This document shows positions 5,934-7,169 of a DNA stretch of 7,169 nucleotides, one piece after another. The notes under the pieces are model-generated. The model saw only the letters and a list, made by a program, of their open reading frames with translations. It did not search any database and was not told where the DNA came from. The stretch comes from Desulfobulbus sp. (GTDB lineage: Bacteria; Desulfobacterota; Desulfobulbia; Desulfobulbales; Desulfobulbaceae): positions 1 through 7,169 of the forward strand of contig DRKH01000174.1 in NCBI GenBank assembly GCA_011051825.1, given 5' to 3'. How positions within the stretch are numbered: position 1 is the stretch's first letter; each line of letters starts with the position of its first letter. The position numbers and the translations under genes were made by a program.

Positions 5934-7130
5934 TTATTTTCTATTTAAGGCCTGGATCTGCAGCCGCAGGGAGTTGAGCTTGATAAAGCCTTCCGCATCA
6001 CTCTGATTATAGACCGCATCCTCTTCAAAGGTGGCAAAGGCCTCGGAATACAGCGAGTTGTCGGATTTTCGTCCCACCGGAATACAGTTGCCCTTGTAGA
6101 GCTTGAGACGGACAACGCCGTTCACCGGCTGCTGGGCATCATCCATGGTTTTCTGCAACAGCTGCATTTCGGGTGAGAACCAGAAACCATTGTAGATCAG
6201 CTTGGAGTAGCGGGGCACCAGTGAGTCACGAATATCGAGCACTTCCCGGTCCAGGGTGATGGTCTCCAGGTCGCGATGGGCAATGCGGAGGATGGTGCCG
6301 CCCGGGGTCTCATAGACTCCCCGTGATTTCATGCCGACAAATCGGTTTTCCACCATGTCCAGGCGGCCGATTGCGTTCTGTCCGCCCAGGGTATTGAGCC
6401 GGGTCATCAACTCAACCGGCCCGAGCCGCTCGCCGTCAATGGCCACCGGTGTACCGTGCTCGAACTCCATCTCAATATAGGTCGGCGTATCCGGTGCCTT
6501 TTCCGGAGAAACCGAGAGTTTGAACATCTCCTCGTCCGGTTCGTTCCAGGGGTCCTCCAGAATACCGCCTTCAAAACTGATATGAAGCAGGTTTTCGTCC
6601 GAACTATAGGGATTCTTTTTGGTCACCGGCACCGGAATATCGTGCTCTTTGGCAAAGGCGACCAGCTTCTTGCGGGAGTTAAGGTCCCAGATCCGCCAGG
6701 GAGCAATGATCTGCAGTCTCGGGTTCAGGGCAAGGTAGGTCAGTTCAAAGCGAACCTGATCATTGCCCTTGCCGGTGGCTCCGTGACTGACCGAGTCGGC
6801 TCCTTCCTGTTCGGCGATCCGAACCTGTTCTTTGGCGATAATAGGTCGGGCCAGAGAGGTTCCCAGTAAATAGGAGCCCTCATAGATGGCATTGGCGCGA
6901 AAGGCTGGAAAGATATAATCACGGACAAATTCTTCCCGCAGGTCGGAGATAATGACCTTTTCCGCGCCGGTGGCCATGCCCTTTGCCCGGACCGCATCCC
7001 AGTCTTCATGCTGGCCAACGTCGGCGGCATAGGCAATGACCGGGCAGCCGTATTCTTCCGCCAGCCATTTCAGGATCACCGAGGTGTCAAGTCCACCGGA
7101 GTAGGCAAGGACGATTTTTTGTGTGCTCAT
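5934..7130 (-). CDS. argG: Argininosuccinate synthase (complete)
   Basis: Cytoplasmic enzyme that joins citrulline and aspartate with ATP to give argininosuccinate, AMP and pyrophosphate, the penultimate arginine step. The 398-residue product has the usual family length of about 400. The N-type ATP pyrophosphatase P-loop AYSGGLDTS is at residues 9-17, EGSYLLGTSLARP at about 84-96, and the SHGATGKGNDQVRFE block at about 115-129; all are ArgG hallmarks that bind ATP, citrulline and aspartate. The ATG start puts the P-loop at the normal distance from the N terminus. Upstream ribosome-binding sequence is weak (a GGA about 11 nt before the ATG). It is the first gene of the co-directional cluster seen here, with argH following after 3 nt. 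No truncation or frameshift is visible. Identification is by recognised motifs and full-length family character. Confidence 0.98.
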   Translation of the reverse strand: MSTQKIVLAYSGGLDTSVILKWLAEEYGCPVIAYAADVGQHEDWDAVRAKGMATGAEKVIISDLREEFVRDYIFPAFRANAIYEGSYLLGTSLARPIIAKEQVRIAEQEGADSVSHGATGKGNDQVRFELTYLALNPRLQIIAPWRIWDLNSRKKLVAFAKEHDIPVPVTKKNPYSSDENLLHISFEGGILEDPWNEPDEEMFKLSVSPEKAPDTPTYIEMEFEHGTPVAIDGERLGPVELMTRLNTLGGQNAIGRLDMVENRFVGMKSRGVYETPGGTILRIAHRDLETITLDREVLDIRDSLVPRYSKLIYNGFWFSPEMQLLQKTMDDAQQPVNGVVRLKLYKGNCIPVGRKSDNSLYSEAFATFEEDAVYNQSDAEGFIKLNSLRLQIQALNRK

Positions 7131-7169
7131 AGATTGTTGTTCCAGATTCGGTCGGGCCGATTATTGTAC
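7131..7169 (-). other. Short upstream flank of argG
   Basis: Only 39 bases precede argG in the window. I see no -35/-10 pair and no clear arginine-repressor operator; a small 4-bp inverted repeat (TCGG/CCGA) is too weak to name. An upstream arginine gene such as argF could lie just outside, but nothing here shows it. Confidence 0.4.

Overview
The window is an almost fully coding stretch of bacterial chromosome. It carries six complete genes on the minus strand, followed at low coordinates by about 360 bases of non-coding DNA rich in palindromes. In transcription order (high to low coordinates) the genes are argG, argH, an unnamed lipoprotein gene, lysA, dapF and dapA. The GC-rich coding sequence and the joining of late arginine genes to lysine/diaminopimelate genes around a fibronectin-type lipoprotein suggest a Desulfobacterota (former Deltaproteobacteria) bacterium, perhaps Desulfobulbales- or Geobacter-like. 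That placement is inferred from memory of gene order and protein character; there is no rRNA or other marker here.

Layout: 7131-7169 is a short piece upstream of argG with no convincing promoter. argG (5934-7130) and argH (4524-5930) are 3 nt apart and encode the last two steps of arginine synthesis. argH overlaps the lipoprotein gene (3463-4527) by an ATGA junction. A 15-nt gap leads to lysA (2182-3447), which overlaps dapF (1349-2185) by another ATGA junction. A 102-nt spacer with a GC-rich hairpin and an AT-rich leader precedes dapA (365-1246 after start correction). The spacing strongly suggests one transcript, at least from argG to dapF; dapA could also have its own regulation.

Function: ArgG and ArgH convert citrulline plus aspartate, through argininosuccinate, to arginine and fumarate. 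DapA makes the first committed diaminopimelate intermediate, DapF makes meso-diaminopimelate from LL-diaminopimelate, and LysA decarboxylates meso-diaminopimelate to lysine. The intervening steps (DapB and an LL-DAP-forming route) are not in the window. The lipoprotein has a signal peptide, a lipobox cysteine and three fibronectin-III-like repeats. It has no obvious biochemical link to its neighbours and is the least understood gene here.

The non-coding end (1-364) holds four short GC-rich palindromes. Two are exact 18-bp inverted copies of each other, in the style of REP/BIME elements, and there is a small hairpin just after dapA. I found no mobile-element gene, CRISPR array, RNA gene or clearly novel system. 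This is mostly an ordinary biosynthetic operon with a few secondary points of interest.
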